From the NCBI GenBank assembly GCA_009784765.1, contig WQXP01000079.1, positions 1 to 6,182 on the forward strand: a stretch of DNA of 6,182 bases, in the 5' to 3' direction. Positions 4,147 through 6,182 of the stretch are shown here, one piece after another (positions within the stretch are counted from its first letter, which is position 1; each line of letters opens with the position of its first letter). A model generated the notes under the pieces. The model searched no databases, was not told where the DNA came from, and was given only the letters and a program-made list of their open reading frames with translations. Source of the stretch: Oscillospiraceae bacterium. GTDB taxonomy: Bacteria > Bacillota > Clostridia > Oscillospirales > Ruminococcaceae. A program made the position numbers and the translations under genes.

Positions 4147-6182
4147 ACGAAAGCACAACCGGAACAATAGCTCATATAGCGGTCGAAAAAGCCTTGTACT
4201 CTTTCGACCGCCTTTATTCATATATTGTCCCCCGTGAACTTGAGAGCGTTGTCGCTAAGGGCAAACGTGTTTTAGTTCCTTTCGGGCGGGGTTCGCGAAA
4301 AGTTACGGGCGTAATATTCGCGCTTTTCGAAAATCAAGAGCTTGAAAGCGGACAACTCAAGGCAATTGAAGAGGTGTTGGACGACACCGCATACTTAAAC
4401 GATGAACTGCTCGCGCTGGCACTTTGGCTTCGTGAGAACACTTTCTGTACATATTTCCACGCGGTGAGGAGCATTCTTCCGCCGGTGCTTCGAAACGCAG
4501 AGGGCGCGAGTGCCAAATTCGCGGACAAAACTGCGAAAGTCGTGCGGTTATCGCAAGACTGTGAGGCTCTCGAAAACCCTACACCAAAACAGCAAAGCGT
4601 GATTGAAACCCTCGAAAACGCCGGTTCGGCGAGTGTGAAAGAACTCTGCTATCTTTGCGGAGTTTCGTCGGCAGTTGTCACAAACTTAGTCAAGAAGGGA
4701 ATTCTTGAAGAGTTTCGGCAAGTTGTCGCGCCGACGCTGCAAGAAGTAGCGGAAATCGCCACGCGGGAAGTTAGCGATATTGCGCTTTCGCCCGAGCAGC
4801 AGTCGGCTTTTGACGCGCTGAAAAGCCTTCTTGACTCGCCCAAACCCGAATGCGCCCTACTCCACGGAGTTACAGGGAGCGGCAAAACATCTGTATTTAT
4901 CAAATTAGTCGGTGAATGCTTGGCACAGGGAAAAACTGCCCTGGTGCTTGTTCCCGAAATCGCGCTTACACCGCAGGTAATCGGGATTTTCGTCAGCTAT
5001 TTCGGAGATACGGCGGCAGTAATTCATTCGGGTTTATCCATGAGCGAACGTACTCGTGAGTATAAGCGGATTCGGAGCGCGGCGGCGCAAATCGTCCTCG
5101 GAACACGCAGTGCGGTTTTTTCGCCTTTAGATAACATCGGGCTGATTGTCATAGACGAAGAGGGCGAACACACCTACAAATCGGAACGCAGCCCGCGCTT
5201 TCATGCGCGTGATGTTGCGAAACAGCGGTGTTTCCGCTATAATGCCCTGCTCTTGCTTGCGTCGGCAACTCCGAGTATGGACAGTTACTATCGCGCCAAA
5301 ACACAGCGTTATACTCTCCTTGAGCTGAACTCACGCTACAGCGGCAATGCTCTTCCTTATGTAAACATCGTTGACATGAAACTCGAACAGGCTATGGGGA
5401 ATAAGAGTAGTTTCAGCGCGGCTCTGATGCGCGGATTGCGCGAAAACCTTCAGCGGGGCGAACAATCGCTGCTCCTGCTGAACAGGCGCGGGTATCACAC
5501 TTTTGTCTGCTGCAGCGACTGTGGAGAAGTCGCTATGTGTCCTCACTGTGCAGTGGCATTGACTCTTCACAAGCAAGGAGTGTTGTGCTGTCATTACTGT
5601 GCGTTCCTCAAACAGAGCGGCGGCAACTGCGGCAAATGCGGAAGCCGCGCCGCTCTCAAGCAAAGCGGCACGGGAACTCAGCGCATTGAGGACGAGTTGC
5701 AACAGCTGCTCCCTGAAGCGCGTATTCTGCGAATGGATGCAGACACGACTATGACTAAAGGAGCCTATGAACGCGGCTTCGGCAGTTTCGGCGCCCACGA
5801 GTATGACATACTTCTCGGAACACAAATGGTCGCCAAAGGGCTTGACTTCCCGAATGTTACGCTCGTAGGCATTCTGCTGATTGACAACTCGCTCTATGCG
5901 GGGGACTATATCGGCTATGAGAGGACATTCTCGCTGATTACACAGGTTGTGGGCCGTGCCGGACGGGGCGATAAAAAGGGTAAGGCTTTTTTACAGACGT
6001 TTACACCTGACCATTATGTGCTTCGCCTTGCAGCGCGGCAGGATTACCGCGGCTTCTATGAGGAGGAGGCTGCCATACGGCAAACGCTGCTGTTTCCTCC
6101 GTTTTGTGATTTGTGCGTTACAGAAATATGTGATGTAGTGGAAAAAAATGCAGTTGAGGCGGCGACTGCGTTTGTGCATATA
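4137..6182 (+). CDS. priA: Replication restart helicase PriA (3' end outside window)
   Basis: PriA unwinds DNA at stalled forks and loads the replisome. The frame runs 682 codons to the window end without a stop; most of the protein is present and only the C-terminal end is missing. The N-terminal DNA-binding domain starts near TIAHIAVEKALYSFDRLYSY. The helicase core has Walker A GVTGSGKT (244-251), LGTRSAVFSPL, and Walker B DEEG (340-343) followed by EHTYKSERSPRFHARDVA. The zinc-binding insert keeps all four pairs: C459/C462, C468/C471, C485/C488 and C498/C501. Motifs GTGTQRIEDEL, GTQMVAKGLDFPNVTL and QVVGRAGRG follow. Walker B usually reads DEEH, or DEEQ in some Clostridia; glycine here is unusual. 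The ATG at 4137 has GAGG five bases upstream. ATG 4143, in an ATGA overlap with the gmk stop, is an equally possible start. Confidence 0.95.
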   Translation, partial: MLMNESTTGTIAHIAVEKALYSFDRLYSYIVPRELESVVAKGKRVLVPFGRGSRKVTGVIFALFENQELESGQLKAIEEVLDDTAYLNDELLALALWLRENTFCTYFHAVRSILPPVLRNAEGASAKFADKTAKVVRLSQDCEALENPTPKQQSVIETLENAGSASVKELCYLCGVSSAVVTNLVKKGILEEFRQVVAPTLQEVAEIATREVSDIALSPEQQSAFDALKSLLDSPKPECALLHGVTGSGKTSVFIKLVGECLAQGKTALVLVPEIALTPQVIGIFVSYFGDTAAVIHSGLSMSERTREYKRIRSAAAQIVLGTRSAVFSPLDNIGLIVIDEEGEHTYKSERSPRFHARDVAKQRCFRYNALLLLASATPSMDSYYRAKTQRYTLLELNSRYSGNALPYVNIVDMKLEQAMGNKSSFSAALMRGLRENLQRGEQSLLLLNRRGYHTFVCCSDCGEVAMCPHCAVALTLHKQGVLCCHYCAFLKQSGGNCGKCGSRAALKQSGTGTQRIEDELQQLLPEARILRMDADTTMTKGAYERGFGSFGAHEYDILLGTQMVAKGLDFPNVTLVGILLIDNSLYAGDYIGYERTFSLITQVVGRAGRGDKKGKAFLQTFTPDHYVLRLAARQDYRGFYEEEAAIRQTLLFPPFCDLCVTEICDVVEKNAVEAATAFVHI
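4179..4211 (+). repeat. 10-bp perfect inverted repeat in the 5' coding region of priA
   Basis: GCGGTCGAAA (4179-4188) pairs exactly with TTTCGACCGC (4202-4211) across a 13-base loop. CTTTATTCATAT follows. The stem plus a short, interrupted U-rich stretch resembles a weak intrinsic terminator or attenuator. It sits about 15 codons into priA, just after the gmk stop. It could lower priA transcription relative to gmk, or block translation of priA. Chance is possible because the bases also encode conserved protein. Confidence 0.4.

Noticed and set aside
5331..5825. 164-codon minus-strand open frame inside priA
   Set aside because: It is antisense to the PriA zinc-binding and helicase region, whose motifs are unambiguous.
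1..6182. CRISPR array, complete insertion sequence, rRNA or phage genes
   Set aside because: No regularly spaced repeats, transposase, rRNA or phage structural motifs were seen on either strand.

Overview
The window looks like a piece of a Clostridia-type Firmicutes chromosome, probably from the Oscillospiraceae/Ruminococcaceae or a neighbouring family. The reasons are a RemA (DUF370) gene next to gmk and priA, a membrane Ser/Thr-kinase-like protein with an N-terminal zinc ribbon and C-terminal PASTA-like modules, two promoters that match or nearly match the sigma-A consensus, and a tRNA gene without an encoded CCA. This taxonomic call is an inference from gene content; no alignment was run.

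Left edge (1-316): the C-terminal tail of a large serine site-specific recombinase runs in from the left. It ends in a divergent tail containing a perfect 11-bp inverted repeat, then meets a convergent tRNA-Leu(GAG) gene on the minus strand. The left side may therefore be the end of a mobile element or its remnant lying beside core chromosome.

Intergenic hub (317-524): no convincing protein gene is present. Two divergent promoters, each with a 17-bp spacer, flank an A/T-tract segment. The minus-strand promoter (TTGACA/TATAAT) fires toward the tRNA through a predicted leader of about 99 nt holding three clean hairpins. The plus-strand promoter (TTGACA/TAAAAT) is so close to the next gene that its predicted start site falls on or beside the ATG, suggesting a leaderless or nearly leaderless mRNA.

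Plus-strand operon (525-6182): five genes overlap end to start. They are a zinc-ribbon/PASTA membrane pseudokinase, ispD (isoprenoid precursor synthesis), remA (DNA-binding regulator), gmk (guanylate kinase) and priA (replication-restart helicase, cut by the window end). The layout resembles the remA-gmk-rpoZ-coaBC-priA block of many Firmicutes, but rpoZ and coaBC are absent between gmk and priA. ispD and the pseudokinase sit in front.

The most unusual item is the pseudokinase. It keeps the family architecture (zinc ribbon, VAIK-type lysine, SAPEQY segment, one transmembrane helix, PASTA-like modules, proline-rich tail) but has lost the glycine loop, the HRD aspartate, the catalytic-loop asparagine and the DFG glycine. 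It is therefore better read as a membrane sensor or scaffold than as an active kinase. A second unexpected signal is a 10-bp perfect inverted repeat followed by a short T-rich stretch inside the first codons of priA.
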